Below the pieces are notes generated by a model. It worked only from the letters and a program-made list of their open reading frames with translations. It was not told where the DNA came from and ran no database searches. 64,000 bases of DNA from CAIXSC01 sp046349915. GTDB taxonomy: Bacteria > Planctomycetota > Planctomycetia > Pirellulales > Pirellulaceae. Positions within the stretch are counted from its first letter, which is position 1. Each line of letters opens with the position of its first letter. Of this stretch, positions 18,446-27,564 are shown in pieces. A program made the position numbers and the translations under genes. The stretch spans positions 434,001 through 498,000 of the forward strand of contig JAXMBL010000007.1 of assembly GCA_046349915.1 (NCBI GenBank), written 5' to 3'.

Positions 18446-19336
18446 TTACCAGGGAGGGCTAGTCGCTTCGCCCGAACCGGGGGTCAGCACGCTTTGCCAG
18501 ACCAACTGGTCGACGGTGTTGGTTACATTTTTCGTGCTACCGTCAGCAATCGCGATGATGCAGACGCCGGCGTTGAACGAAGTGGGACGGTAGCGGACGC
18601 AGGTAGCGTTTGTCGAGTTCGACTGAGGAACTTCCCAAGCGGCCGAGCCATAAATATCGGTGTTGGCGAACATCGGCATCCAATCGGCATTCCACCAACC
18701 ATGGCCCCATAGTGTGCCGTTAGCGCCGCTCACGCCACCTTGGCAGGCGGCTCGCTTCTCCGCGAATAGAACCGTGTTCGCGGTTCCATCGGTGAAGTTC
18801 GCCATGGTGGTAGCGCCCATGCAACCCCAAGCCCAACCCGACGGATGAGCTGGGCGGCCGAACACTTGATAGTTCATGGCATAGCTGGTCGGACCCCAAC
18901 CGTGGGTGCGTTCGAAAGATGTGGGATCGCTTGGCGACTGGAACGCTTTGAACATTTCGGTGTGGACGTTGTTCGTGTACACGCTGATAACGCCCGCGGC
19001 ATCAATAGCTCGTTCGTAACTATTGTTCTGCTCGATGTAGGGCAGCAAGAAGAAATGACCCGTTCCCTGTTGATTGGTCGCGAAGGGACCATAGTACGGA
19101 TGACCCGCGGCTGGATTTACCCACGCCTCAATGTATGCGGGCGGCAATGCGCCTCGCACGTCGTGAATATTGTGGCAGGCAAGGGCGAGTTGCTTGAGAT
19201 TGTTGGTGCTTTGAATACGGCGAGCGGCGGCGCGAGCTGCTTGCACTGCCGGCAACAACAATGCCACCAGGACTCCGATGATCGCGATCACGACCAGTAA
19301 TTCGACGAGGGTGAAACCAGCTTTCCTGTTTCGCAT
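18446..19336 (-). CDS. DUF1559 pilin-like protein
   Basis: 296 residues. The N-terminus AGFTLVELLVVIAIIGVLVA is a prepilin-type cleavage and methylation motif, followed by LLPAVQAARAAARR and NNLKQLALACHN. The C-terminal part has TDGTANTVLFAEKR and CIIAIADGSTKNV, the second DUF1559 hallmark. Such proteins occur in dozens of copies per planctomycete genome and are thought to be exported through a type II/IV pilus-like system after cleavage by prepilin peptidase, a candidate for which is at 44214. Function unknown. Confidence 0.92.
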   Translation of the reverse strand: MRNRKAGFTLVELLVVIAIIGVLVALLLPAVQAARAAARRIQSTNNLKQLALACHNIHDVRGALPPAYIEAWVNPAAGHPYYGPFATNQQGTGHFFLLPYIEQNNSYERAIDAAGVISVYTNNVHTEMFKAFQSPSDPTSFERTHGWGPTSYAMNYQVFGRPAHPSGWAWGCMGATTMANFTDGTANTVLFAEKRAACQGGVSGANGTLWGHGWWNADWMPMFANTDIYGSAAWEVPQSNSTNATCVRYRPTSFNAGVCIIAIADGSTKNVTNTVDQLVWQSVLTPGSGEATSPPW

Positions 19337-19648
19337 GACCGAGCAGACCTTTGAAAATCACGAGGCAAACCAGAGGTGAGAGGCGACGAGCAAGCAATTC
19401 ACGACGCGACTCGCGAGTTGCTTGCTATCTTCTGATCGTATTCACGAAGGATTAACTCACAAGGGGTTGGCTGCGTGCCAAAGCCTCTTTTTGTGCGTGA
19501 ATTTGCCCCATAATCGACCAATTTGCGGCGCGCTCCCTAACTCAAGTTCTGGGTAATCCACCCACGAGAGTGTGGACTTCTGGCGACGATGTCGCCTGCG
19601 ATCTCCGTCGCCCGTCAACTCCGTCGCCCGCAAACGTGGCACGGATGC
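19337..19648. other. Intergenic region with an inverted repeat
   Basis: 312 bases between two leftward genes, presumably with the promoter of the DUF1559 gene. AGCAAGCAA (19389-19397) and TTGCTTGCT (19418-19426) form a nine-base inverted repeat with a 20-base loop. A short direct repeat, AACTCCGTCGCCCG, occurs twice near 19615. No gene is supported. Confidence 0.5.
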
Positions 19649-21604
19649 TTAAGGTTGCTGGGGCGCTGATTCACGGACGCTGAGGAAACCATCTCCGTCA
19701 ACGTCCAATTGCTCGAACTGCGCTCGCTCGCCCAAGAACTCGCGGCCACTCAAGCGGCCGTCGCTATTCCCGTCCATGCGCAAGAACCAAGTAGGCGCGT
19801 TCGCGGGCGGCAGCATCGGCTGGGGTTCAGGCGGCACTAATCCCGTGGGAATCTCCCCGCGCACGACAGCCAGAAACACCACCTCCGGTAATTCCTCCGC
19901 GGTAATCGTTTCTGAGCCATCTTTATCTCGCGCTCGTAGTCGCCGCGGCGCGGAATCGAGTTCCCCGCCACTCAACTGCGTATCAAGGTCTTGGTCGAGC
20001 AGCGTCCACACCGCGTCTTCTGGATGACTTGCCACGACGCGCACTTGAGCCGCCGAAGCTTCCAAACGCGATCCTAACGCGGCGGTGAGTTCCGCGGTCG
20101 TTATCTGCTCGTTCTCGTCCTGATCCACGTCAGTCGTCGTCAGCATCAGTGGTGACAGCGCGGAAGGAATCTCGTCGCCATCCAAATAGGCGTTCTTGTT
20201 GGCATCGAACTGGGATACGATTTGAGCCGCCCGGCGACTCGCGGACTCTCCCGAGGACTCGCGCGCAAAAACTTCGAGCAGTGAGTTGCCTAGGCGAAGT
20301 CGAACGCCGCGCGGGGTTGCCACGCAACTCTCCTCGCGCACACCCAATTCCGGCGCCCAATGAGTTAACTCAAACGCGAAGTTGTCATCCGCGGACGAAG
20401 AAGAAGTCGAGTCGCTTCCCCAACGGACCGCGAATCGCACATGAGGTTCGATGGTCGACAATTGCTGAAACTCGACGAGACTTAGCCTTCCATTCGCGTC
20501 GGAGTCGAGTCGTTCGAAGAGGCCGGGACGTTGCGGGAAACAACCGCTGGCAAGTGGGCCGCCGACCGCATAGCTGATCTGACATGCTCGAATGACGGCG
20601 TTCCAGTCCGATCGGGACGATAAATGCCAGGCGAATTTAGGGCCCGAGGAACGTCGTTGCGTGGGATTTTCCATCCCGGGCATTTCAATCCTCGTCGCCG
20701 AAACTTCATACGGCTGCAAATGCTCATCGTCGTCGGCGTCGAGTCGCAGTAGGCGCCGACTCGCCGCATCACACTCGGCGGCGCTCAGGGACTGATCGCT
20801 ATCGACATCCAGCAGGCCGAATAAAGGGGAAGCAGAACGATTCCAATCGCGGTGGTCGTCGCGATTTTCCACCGAGAACGCTCTGCCGCTCTGACTCCCC
20901 TCGCGAAAAACTCGCGCCCATTCGACTTCATCGACCTGTCCGTTGCGATTCACGTCGTATTGCCGCACAAACTCGCGACGCTCGCGTTCACTTTCCAGTC
21001 GAGCGTTGCCGAGAAAGCCATCGCGTATGCGAGGCAATTTCGTTAGCTCGTCCCACGTCACCATTCCGTTTTTGTCGGAATCGGCGTCTCGCTGGACGCC
21101 CGCCAAGATCTCATCAAATGCCTCGACCAAGGGGCGTCCATCCAGCGTCAGGTCAAACTCCAGGAGGATCGGCCCCCCCTCCGCGAGCACTAACACTCGT
21201 GATCCCGCGACCGAGTTACTTCCAGCGCTACTCGGTGGAGCCTGTGTCCGCGATTCGGCGGCTGAACGGGAAGAGGCCGCGGCGTCGGTAGCAACCGTAT
21301 CGGCGGGTGCACCACGCTCCGCCTTCTCCGGTGAGTCATTGGCTGCATCGACCTTTTGAGGCTGACTGCTCGATTGCTTAATGCCTTCTTCCTGACTCGT
21401 CGACTTCACGTCTTCGTGAGCAGTCGGAGCGGCAGGCGGCACGGCAGGCGGCACGGCAGGCGGCACGGCAGGCGGCACGGCAGGCGGCACGGCAGGCGGC
21501 GCGGGTGTGGAAGTTCCCCAGCAGCCCGCGGCCAAGATGGCGGTCATGGTCGCGACCACGAACGGAGGAACGCGTTTCAGCCGTGATGTGGTTGGCGCCT
21601 TCAT
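19649..21604 (-). CDS. EF-hand repeat lipoprotein
   Basis: 651 residues. A signal peptide (VVATMTAILAAGC) ends in a lipobox Cys near residue 28, then a PPAV repeat linker (residues about 35-60) and a Ser/Gln-rich stretch. The mature part carries many EF-hand-like calcium loops: DSDKNGMVTWDEL, DVNRNGQVDEVEW, DVDSDQSLSAAE, DSDANGRLSLVEF, DANKNAYLDGDEI, DVDQDENEQITTAEL and DVDGDGFLSVRE. Dockerin-like or calcium-binding surface proteins of this kind are common in planctomycetes. GAGGAG stands a few bases before the ATG. Downstream of the DUF1549 gene by 38 bases, likely one operon. Confidence 0.9.
   Translation of the reverse strand: MKAPTTSRLKRVPPFVVATMTAILAAGCWGTSTPAPPAVPPAVPPAVPPAVPPAVPPAAPTAHEDVKSTSQEEGIKQSSSQPQKVDAANDSPEKAERGAPADTVATDAAASSRSAAESRTQAPPSSAGSNSVAGSRVLVLAEGGPILLEFDLTLDGRPLVEAFDEILAGVQRDADSDKNGMVTWDELTKLPRIRDGFLGNARLESERERREFVRQYDVNRNGQVDEVEWARVFREGSQSGRAFSVENRDDHRDWNRSASPLFGLLDVDSDQSLSAAECDAASRRLLRLDADDDEHLQPYEVSATRIEMPGMENPTQRRSSGPKFAWHLSSRSDWNAVIRACQISYAVGGPLASGCFPQRPGLFERLDSDANGRLSLVEFQQLSTIEPHVRFAVRWGSDSTSSSSADDNFAFELTHWAPELGVREESCVATPRGVRLRLGNSLLEVFARESSGESASRRAAQIVSQFDANKNAYLDGDEIPSALSPLMLTTTDVDQDENEQITTAELTAALGSRLEASAAQVRVVASHPEDAVWTLLDQDLDTQLSGGELDSAPRRLRARDKDGSETITAEELPEVVFLAVVRGEIPTGLVPPEPQPMLPPANAPTWFLRMDGNSDGRLSGREFLGERAQFEQLDVDGDGFLSVRESAPQQP
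21432..21503 (-). repeat. 12-bp tandem repeat inside the EF-hand lipoprotein gene
   Basis: Six units of GCAGGCGGCACG (the last with one change) encode the PPAV linker after the lipid-anchor Cys. Copy number may vary between strains. Confidence 0.85.
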
Positions 21605-21642
21605 CCCGATCTCCTCGTGAAATTAGACTCGGGAACTTCGCG

Positions 21643-23334
21643 TCAATGGTTGAAGGCGAATTCCGCCGTGTTGATTAGCACCCACAAAATGTCCTCGGCG
21701 GCTTGAGGCGCCGGTGGACCATGTTGCAGGTGAGCGGAAAAGCGTGCGAGTTCGGCGTCGTTCGGTTGCCGCGCCAATACGCCGAGAAACAGAATGCGAA
21801 CTCGTTCCCGATGATCAAAAAGCGGGGAGCTGATGGCGGCCAGCAGGCCGCCATTGTCGGTTTGCGCCAAACTTGTCGTTGCCTCGCCATTCAGCAGGGT
21901 CAGCGCTTGCAAGACTCCCGATTGATATTCCACCGCGGATCGTCCCGGAGGGGGAAACTTGGCGAGAAACGCCTGTCGTCGGGGATCGGCAAGCGGCGAG
22001 TTCAGAGGATTGCCGGTTGCAAGCCGGGCGGAAGTAAGACGGAGTCGCTCGAGCGAGTCGAACATCTGTTCCGCGGACAAAGGCTTCAATTCCATGCGTG
22101 CAAAAAGCTCGGGCGCCGGCGCATCGCCCACGCTCCCACTGGATTGTCTATAGGCTCGCGTGCGCGTCAGCGCTCGATACAATTCGCGCAGATCAAAGCC
22201 TGAACTGACGAAGTAACGAGTCAATTCGTCGAAGATCTCGGGATGGCTTGGCGGATTCTGCGGGCTCAAGTCGTCCACGGGTTCGACCAAACCTCGCCCA
22301 AAGAGATGCGCCCAAACTCGATTCACGGCGGCTCGAGCCAAATACGGGTTGTCGCGCGAAGCCATCCAAATCGCCAGTTGTTCGCGACGTGTGCCAATCT
22401 CGGCCTCTCGCGGCCGACCGCCGTCGGGAAACGCCGGCGCAATCACGGTGTCTGTTCCCGGCAACTTCACTTCGCCTGCTTCCAAGTCCTCGATCCCGAC
22501 GCGTAGCGGCTGTCCTTCCAGGCGAGGTTGCCGCAAACGAGCGAAGAAGGCCGCATATCCCCAGAACTCTTCCTGTTTCCACTTGTCAAAAGGATGGTGA
22601 TGGCATTCGGCGCACTCGATTTGCAGTCCCAGGAAAATCCGAGCGGTTGCGGCCGCTAGTTTCTCAGGCTTCAGTTCGAGCGACGTGTAGAACAACGCCG
22701 GCCCCGTCTCGCTTCCGCTGGTGACGACCAAAAAGTCCGAAACCAAGCGGTCGTAGCGAATGTTGTCCGCGAATTGTGCGCGGAGCCAGTTCTGCACGCC
22801 CGCGGCGTTGGGCAAATTCTCGGGGGATACTCCGCCTGGCAGCAGTATATTGCGCCAGTGGTTCGCCAAATGCGTGGCATGACGCGGCGACTCGACCAGC
22901 GAATCGATTAAGCGGTCACGCTTATCGGAACGAGTGTCAGCGAGAAAATCGCGTACTTCCGACACTCGAGGGATCACCCCCGTTAGGTCCAAGTAGACAC
23001 GACGAACAAACTCGGCATCGTCCGCCATGGGAGCTGGCGCAACGCCCGCCTTTCGCCAACCGTCCGACAGCACACGATCGATCGTGACGACGATCGCCTG
23101 GCGCAGAGCATCTCGCTCCGACGACAGGTCGGATGCCTCGCCGGGAGCGATTGCGGCGCTCTCTTGTCCAAGGACGAACGTCGCTCCGCCGAGAATAGCG
23201 ATCAGCCCAATGCACGTCGCCAGCGCCACTCGTCGTACGCCGCGGTTGAGAGGAACTGACAAGCGAACTCGCCCCCTTGAGAAACAGCCGTCCGTGCTCG
23301 CCGGTCGTTCTGGAAGCGCTGTCGAGTGCCGCAT
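21643..23334 (-). CDS. DUF1549/DUF1553 domain protein
   Basis: 563 residues from the ATG at 23334 (GGAGG nine bases upstream); a longer in-frame extension to 23742 runs into the permease gene and is rejected. A signal peptide/anchor is at residues about 30-55. The N-terminal half matches DUF1549: EFVRRVYLDLTGVIP, SDKRDRLIDSLVESP and CAECHHHPFDKWKQEEFW. The C-terminal half matches DUF1553: NPYLARAAVNRVWAHLFGRG, PVDDLSPQNPPSHPE and FDLRELYRALTRTRAYRQSS. No PSCyt1 cytochrome domain precedes it. Usually a DUF1501 gene follows; here an EF-hand lipoprotein does. Role unknown, probably in polysaccharide use at the cell surface. Confidence 0.9.
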   Translation of the reverse strand: MRHSTALPERPASTDGCFSRGRVRLSVPLNRGVRRVALATCIGLIAILGGATFVLGQESAAIAPGEASDLSSERDALRQAIVVTIDRVLSDGWRKAGVAPAPMADDAEFVRRVYLDLTGVIPRVSEVRDFLADTRSDKRDRLIDSLVESPRHATHLANHWRNILLPGGVSPENLPNAAGVQNWLRAQFADNIRYDRLVSDFLVVTSGSETGPALFYTSLELKPEKLAAATARIFLGLQIECAECHHHPFDKWKQEEFWGYAAFFARLRQPRLEGQPLRVGIEDLEAGEVKLPGTDTVIAPAFPDGGRPREAEIGTRREQLAIWMASRDNPYLARAAVNRVWAHLFGRGLVEPVDDLSPQNPPSHPEIFDELTRYFVSSGFDLRELYRALTRTRAYRQSSGSVGDAPAPELFARMELKPLSAEQMFDSLERLRLTSARLATGNPLNSPLADPRRQAFLAKFPPPGRSAVEYQSGVLQALTLLNGEATTSLAQTDNGGLLAAISSPLFDHRERVRILFLGVLARQPNDAELARFSAHLQHGPPAPQAAEDILWVLINTAEFAFNH

Positions 23335-23387
23335 GCTGAAGCCCTCCCCAAGAATGCCAGTCCGGGACTTACGGTGGTCTTTCCGCC

Positions 23388-24749
23388 TCATGCTCCAGCG
23401 GCCATTCGCCGCTGTCGCAGTTGATCGATCATGACCGCACAAATGATGATGACGCCCAGAATTATCCGTTGCAATGCATCTCCTAGTCCTAATTGAGTGC
23501 AACCACTGCGAATCACGGCGGTCATGGCCGCACCCGCCAGCGTGCCAAGGATCGTGCCGCGTCCGCCATTCAGACTCCCGCCGCCAATCACCACGGCCGC
23601 GATTACTTCCAGCTCCAGACCGGCGCCCGACATCGGGTTTCCGGTGGAGAGTCGAGCAAACTGGTAGATGCCCGCGATGCCAAATAGGCCGCCGCCCAAC
23701 GCATAAATTACGGTTTTCGTTGGTCCCACGCGGACTCCGCACAATCGAGCCGTACTCTCATTCGAACCTAAAGCGAACACATAGCGACCAAAGACGGTGT
23801 ATCCCAACACAAGAGCCACGGAAATGGCGAGCAAGCCGGCGAGCCAGACTCCGGTCGGAAATCCGCACCAAAGCGCCTCGGAGGTGTTGCCATCAAGGTC
23901 GGCTAGCCACGTGGGGATTTGATGGAAGGCTGGCCGGATCGGCACGTTACCGGAAAGGAGATTGCCGAGTCCCAGGAAGATGGTCATGGAACCAAGCGTC
24001 ACGACGAAAGGAGGCATCCGCAGGCCGCTGATCAACGCACCATTGAAGAATCCCGCGAGAAGTCCCGTCGTGACGCACAGGCCAAGTGCGGCCAGCGGCG
24101 TCCAGCGACAATTGGGAACTCCGTCCAGCCATTGCGGATCGGATCGCCATTGAAAATCGGGATTTTCCAGTCGAGTCAGTTTGGCTTGCAGCAGTGACGT
24201 CGGATTGCTGCCAGGCTTGCGTCGCGTTGACGCTTGGTTGTCGCCCGTGGGCGGTGATTTCTGTTGCTCGGCATCCCGCAGTTTATCTTCCAGCACCGCC
24301 CGCAATCGCTCCCTCGATACGCGAACATCTTCCCCAAGCCGCTCGACGTCCTTCCCATTAGCCCGTTGCGCCGCCGTCAGCCGTTTCTGCGAGCTTTCCA
24401 ACCGCAACGATGCGCTGGCGAAATTGTCTCCTTTGACCAGCCAGTACGCGGCGTCCTCCCGTAATCCCCAAGCCAGGGTGGTGGCGCAGAGTGCGAGCGC
24501 GGTTCCAGCCGATAAATCGATTCCACCCGCAATGATGATTAAGGTCATGCCGAGCGCCGCCACCGCCACGACGCATGTCTGCACGGTGACCGTCCGAAAG
24601 TTCAGCCCCGTTGCAAAAGTTCCATCGGCCAGCCAGCGATCAGCGACGGCGAAAAAAAGAGTCACGGCCGCCAGGGCGAACAGAGGACCAAGCCAGCGAG
24701 CAATGCGTTCCATTACTTGCCGCCACGCAGCGCTCTTCGGCTCGACCAT
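23388..24749 (-). CDS. Sugar ABC transporter permease (RbsC-like) with a large insertion
   Basis: 453 residues, longer than the usual 320-340. The family hallmarks are present: AALGMTLIIIAGGIDLSAG, GFFNGALISGLRMPPFVVTL, LGSNESTARLCGVRV and ELEVIAAVVIGGGSLNGGRG. Between the GIDLS segment and the next membrane helix stands a hydrophilic insertion, residues about 97-215 (24461-24105), with a predicted coiled coil (RLTAAQRANGKDVERLGEDV) and a Pro/Thr-rich link. GAGGAG precedes the ATG at 24749. The ATPase gene ends 88 bases upstream and the DUF1549 gene starts 53 bases after the stop, so one operon is likely. Confidence 0.88.
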   Translation of the reverse strand: MVEPKSAAWRQVMERIARWLGPLFALAAVTLFFAVADRWLADGTFATGLNFRTVTVQTCVVAVAALGMTLIIIAGGIDLSAGTALALCATTLAWGLREDAAYWLVKGDNFASASLRLESSQKRLTAAQRANGKDVERLGEDVRVSRERLRAVLEDKLRDAEQQKSPPTGDNQASTRRKPGSNPTSLLQAKLTRLENPDFQWRSDPQWLDGVPNCRWTPLAALGLCVTTGLLAGFFNGALISGLRMPPFVVTLGSMTIFLGLGNLLSGNVPIRPAFHQIPTWLADLDGNTSEALWCGFPTGVWLAGLLAISVALVLGYTVFGRYVFALGSNESTARLCGVRVGPTKTVIYALGGGLFGIAGIYQFARLSTGNPMSGAGLELEVIAAVVIGGGSLNGGRGTILGTLAGAAMTAVIRSGCTQLGLGDALQRIILGVIIICAVMIDQLRQRRMAAGA

Positions 24750-24837
24750 TGTTTGCTTCTCCTCGTTGCGAACCGCCGCCGTCCGTCATCGTCCAGTTAG
24801 GTCGCCAGGCGCCCTGAGCTTCCCGCGAGACCGCGAG

Positions 24838-26325
24838 CTAATCTACTCGCACCGCACATGCCATAATCGACTCTTCCGTCCATTCGCCTACGCTGCGGAT
24901 TTCTCGTAGCCGACCACGCGCCATGACGCCAATGCGGTCGCAGACGGCCAGCAATTCCGGCAAATAGGAACTAACAAAGACGACTGCGCGTCCTTCAGCC
25001 GCCAAGAGTCCCAACAGGCGATAAATCTCGGCTTTGGTGCCGACATCGACGCCGCGAGTCGGTTCATCCAGGAGCAGAATCGTGGCCTCCTGATGGAGTA
25101 CGCGGGCCAACGCGACCTTCTGCTGATTGCCGCCGGACAGAGTATGGGCTGGCTGTTCCATCGAAGTCGCCTTCACTTGCGTGCGCAGCAGCCAATCCTG
25201 GACCACTTGGCGGCGACGTCCAAGTCGCAACCAACCCGCGACCGAATAAGGTTCCAGTCGACTCAATGTCAAGTTGTCGGCCAAGGAGAGATTCTGGGCG
25301 AGTCCCTCTTGCTTGCGATCCTCGGACAAAAAACCCAACCCCGCCAGGATGCGGGCGCGCGGATGCGCGGCCGGCTGCCGCTCGCCCACTTGCACAACGC
25401 CGTCACGCAGGGCGTCAAGTCCGAAAAGCGTTCGCAGCGTCTCCGTTCGCCCAGCGCCGACAAGTCCGGCGATCCCCAAGATTTCCCCCCGGCGCAGTTC
25501 AAAACTGACGTCCGTTGGTAAACGGCGCCCACGAATACGCTCGACTCGCAAAACAACGTCGCCCGGCTTATGCGGCACGGTTGGAAACAATTCCTCGACC
25601 CCGCGGCCCACCATCAGTCGCACCACGTCCGACTCGTCGATGCCGGCGACTTGGCCGGTCCCCACCGACTGACCGTCGCGCAGCACAGCGTAGCGATCGC
25701 AAATCCTCCGAACTTCCTCCAGGAAGTGGCTGATGTAAATAATGCCCAGGCCACGCTGGCGAAGTCGCTCGATCACTTCGAACAGGCGGGTCACGTCCTG
25801 ACCGGTCAGTGAACTCGTTGGTTCGTCGAAAACCACCAATTTGGCGTTTTGCACCAAGGCGCGAGCAATCTCGACCAACTGCTGGGCGCCAAGAGGCAGG
25901 TGACGCACGAGCGTTTCGGGGCGCAAGTCGCCATGACCCAGTAAAGCGAGCGCTTCGCTAACTCGCGCTCGCTGTGCGCCCCTCCGCAGGAAACCCAGCC
26001 AACTGCGCTCCATGCCCAGCATGATATTGTCCTCGACCGAAAGATCAGGACAGAGCGTCAGCTCTTGGTAGATCATGGCGACGCCCGCGCGGCGAGCATC
26101 CGCGGGCCCGCGCGGCGCAAACCGGCGACTATCCAGTTCCATGGCGCCGCCATCGGGCGATATGGCGCCGCTCAATACCTTCATCAAAGTGCTTTTGCCG
26201 GCGCCATTTTCCCCGATCAACGCCAACACTTCGCCACGCTCAACGTCCAATTGAACGTCGCGCAGCGCTTGAGTGGCGCCGAATCGCTTGGTCACGCCCC
26301 GCATTCGCAAGAGTGGCGTCGACAT
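24838..26325 (-). CDS. Sugar ABC transporter ATPase (RbsA-like, two ABC domains)
   Basis: 495 residues from the ATG at 26325, 7 bases after the stop of the binding-protein gene. Domain 1 has Walker A GENGAGKST (residues 38-46), signature region LPLGAQQLVEIARAL and Walker B LVVFDEPTSSL. Domain 2 has a degenerate Walker A (GLVGAGRTE), as is normal in this family, but an intact signature LSGGNQQKVALARVL and Walker B ILLLDEPTRGVDVG. It powers monosaccharide import together with the permease at 23388 and the binding lipoprotein at 26333. The in-frame TTG at 26379 would overlap the upstream gene and is rejected. Confidence 0.93.
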   Translation of the reverse strand: MSTPLLRMRGVTKRFGATQALRDVQLDVERGEVLALIGENGAGKSTLMKVLSGAISPDGGAMELDSRRFAPRGPADARRAGVAMIYQELTLCPDLSVEDNIMLGMERSWLGFLRRGAQRARVSEALALLGHGDLRPETLVRHLPLGAQQLVEIARALVQNAKLVVFDEPTSSLTGQDVTRLFEVIERLRQRGLGIIYISHFLEEVRRICDRYAVLRDGQSVGTGQVAGIDESDVVRLMVGRGVEELFPTVPHKPGDVVLRVERIRGRRLPTDVSFELRRGEILGIAGLVGAGRTETLRTLFGLDALRDGVVQVGERQPAAHPRARILAGLGFLSEDRKQEGLAQNLSLADNLTLSRLEPYSVAGWLRLGRRRQVVQDWLLRTQVKATSMEQPAHTLSGGNQQKVALARVLHQEATILLLDEPTRGVDVGTKAEIYRLLGLLAAEGRAVVFVSSYLPELLAVCDRIGVMARGRLREIRSVGEWTEESIMACAVRVD

Positions 26326-26332
26326 GAGGAAC

Positions 26333-27460
26333 TTACGGGGTGGCTGGCTCAAGGAGGTCGGCAAGCCGCTCACCGGCAAGTTGTCCGCCTTTGCGATTGT
26401 CAGTAGCCACGTAGCTCACGTACTCGCTGGGATCGACTTCCAATCCACTATCGAAGACGACCGTGGGAATCCCCTGGGACTTGGCTTCGCGGACGACTTC
26501 CACCAGAGCTTGCGAGTCCAGCGGCGCCAGACAGATCCCGTGCACCTTCTTGGTAATGAAGTTCTGCACCAATTTGATCTGTTCTCCGCGGTCGCTTTCC
26601 AACGGCGGTCCTTGCCACAAGATCTCGACATTACCCAACTCTTCGGCCGCCCGCAGAGCGCCAAAGTGGACCGATTTCCAGAACTCGTGCGTCGTTCCCT
26701 TCGGAATCACGGCCAACCGAAATTTCTTCGGTTCGGCCGCGGGTTCCGGCGCCGTCGCCTGAGGTGGATGCAGCAATTCCTGCATGCGCGGCTCATCAAG
26801 ATTTTCCGGAGTTGCAATGTACTCGCCCGTGGGAATTCGCTTACGAACCTGCTCGCCTTCTAACAGCTTTTCACGGTCGGCGTCGCGAACGGAGCCGGGG
26901 TCCAGGTGAGCCATCATGGCTTTCACGGCAAGCTCGCCCATGCTCACGGGGTCTTGCAGGACGATCCCATGAATCGATCCTTCTCGCATGGCGCGAACCA
27001 TGCGTTCGTTCGGGTCGAAGCCGACGAATTTCACCTTGCCCGCCAAGCCCAACTCTTCCAGGGCGCCGAGAGTGCCATTCGCGTTCGGTTCGCAGACCGC
27101 GAAAACTCCGCGTGCCCGCGGGCCATATTTTTGCAGGACCTGCTGAGCTTTGGCGAGCGACTCCTCGGGCGTCGTGCCGCAATACTGATCGGAGGAAAGA
27201 ACATGAATGTGAGAGCGGCCGCCCAACGCTTCGAGAAAACCTTCCTCGCGCTGGTGAGTGCTTTCGCTGCCGGGCGTGTACCGCAAAAGTATCACGCCCA
27301 CGCCCGCGTCGTCGCTAGGCGATCCGTCCGGAGACGAAGTGGAAACGCCCTTGGACTCGGAACTTAGCGAGCCATTGCTGTCAGTGCACCCTGAAACAAG
27401 GGCCAAGCAAGCCGCCAGACAAAAAACGATCCCGCCCCGACTCTTCCTCAAGCGACGCAT
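26333..27460 (-). CDS. Sugar-binding lipoprotein, circularly permuted RbsB-type
   Basis: 375 residues; GAGG upstream of the ATG at 27460. Signal peptide ends at lipobox LVSGC (Cys25). Residues about 52-231 match the half that is normally C-terminal in RbsB-type proteins: GVILLRYTPGSESTHQREEG, VFAVCEPNANGTLGALEELG, LAGKVKFVGFDPNE, GIVLQDPVSMGELAVKAM and YIATPENLDEP. A Pro/Ala linker follows (232-246). Residues 247-375 match the half that is normally N-terminal: LAVIPKGTTHEFWKSVHFGA, GICLAPLDSQALVEVVREA, GIPTVVFDSGL and SYVATDNRKGGQLAGERLAD. The order is thus swapped. It is the first gene of the binding protein-ATPase-permease operon. Confidence 0.9.
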   Translation of the reverse strand: MRRLRKSRGGIVFCLAACLALVSGCTDSNGSLSSESKGVSTSSPDGSPSDDAGVGVILLRYTPGSESTHQREEGFLEALGGRSHIHVLSSDQYCGTTPEESLAKAQQVLQKYGPRARGVFAVCEPNANGTLGALEELGLAGKVKFVGFDPNERMVRAMREGSIHGIVLQDPVSMGELAVKAMMAHLDPGSVRDADREKLLEGEQVRKRIPTGEYIATPENLDEPRMQELLHPPQATAPEPAAEPKKFRLAVIPKGTTHEFWKSVHFGALRAAEELGNVEILWQGPPLESDRGEQIKLVQNFITKKVHGICLAPLDSQALVEVVREAKSQGIPTVVFDSGLEVDPSEYVSYVATDNRKGGQLAGERLADLLEPATP

Positions 27461-27564
27461 GATTCCGCCTCGTTGCTCGCCCTACCGCCTCTCAACTCGC
27501 GTTTGCACTCCTCATGCAATGCAAACGCACCTCGTCTGGCTTGCTTCCCTCCGTGAAACCGCGG

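Noticed and set aside
26333..27460. Swapped halves of the binding protein as an assembly error
   Set aside because: A signal peptide with lipobox leads directly into the first half, a Pro/Ala linker joins the halves in frame, and a stop ends the second half right at a domain edge; a random join would be unlikely to give this. A read-level check is still listed in the finding.
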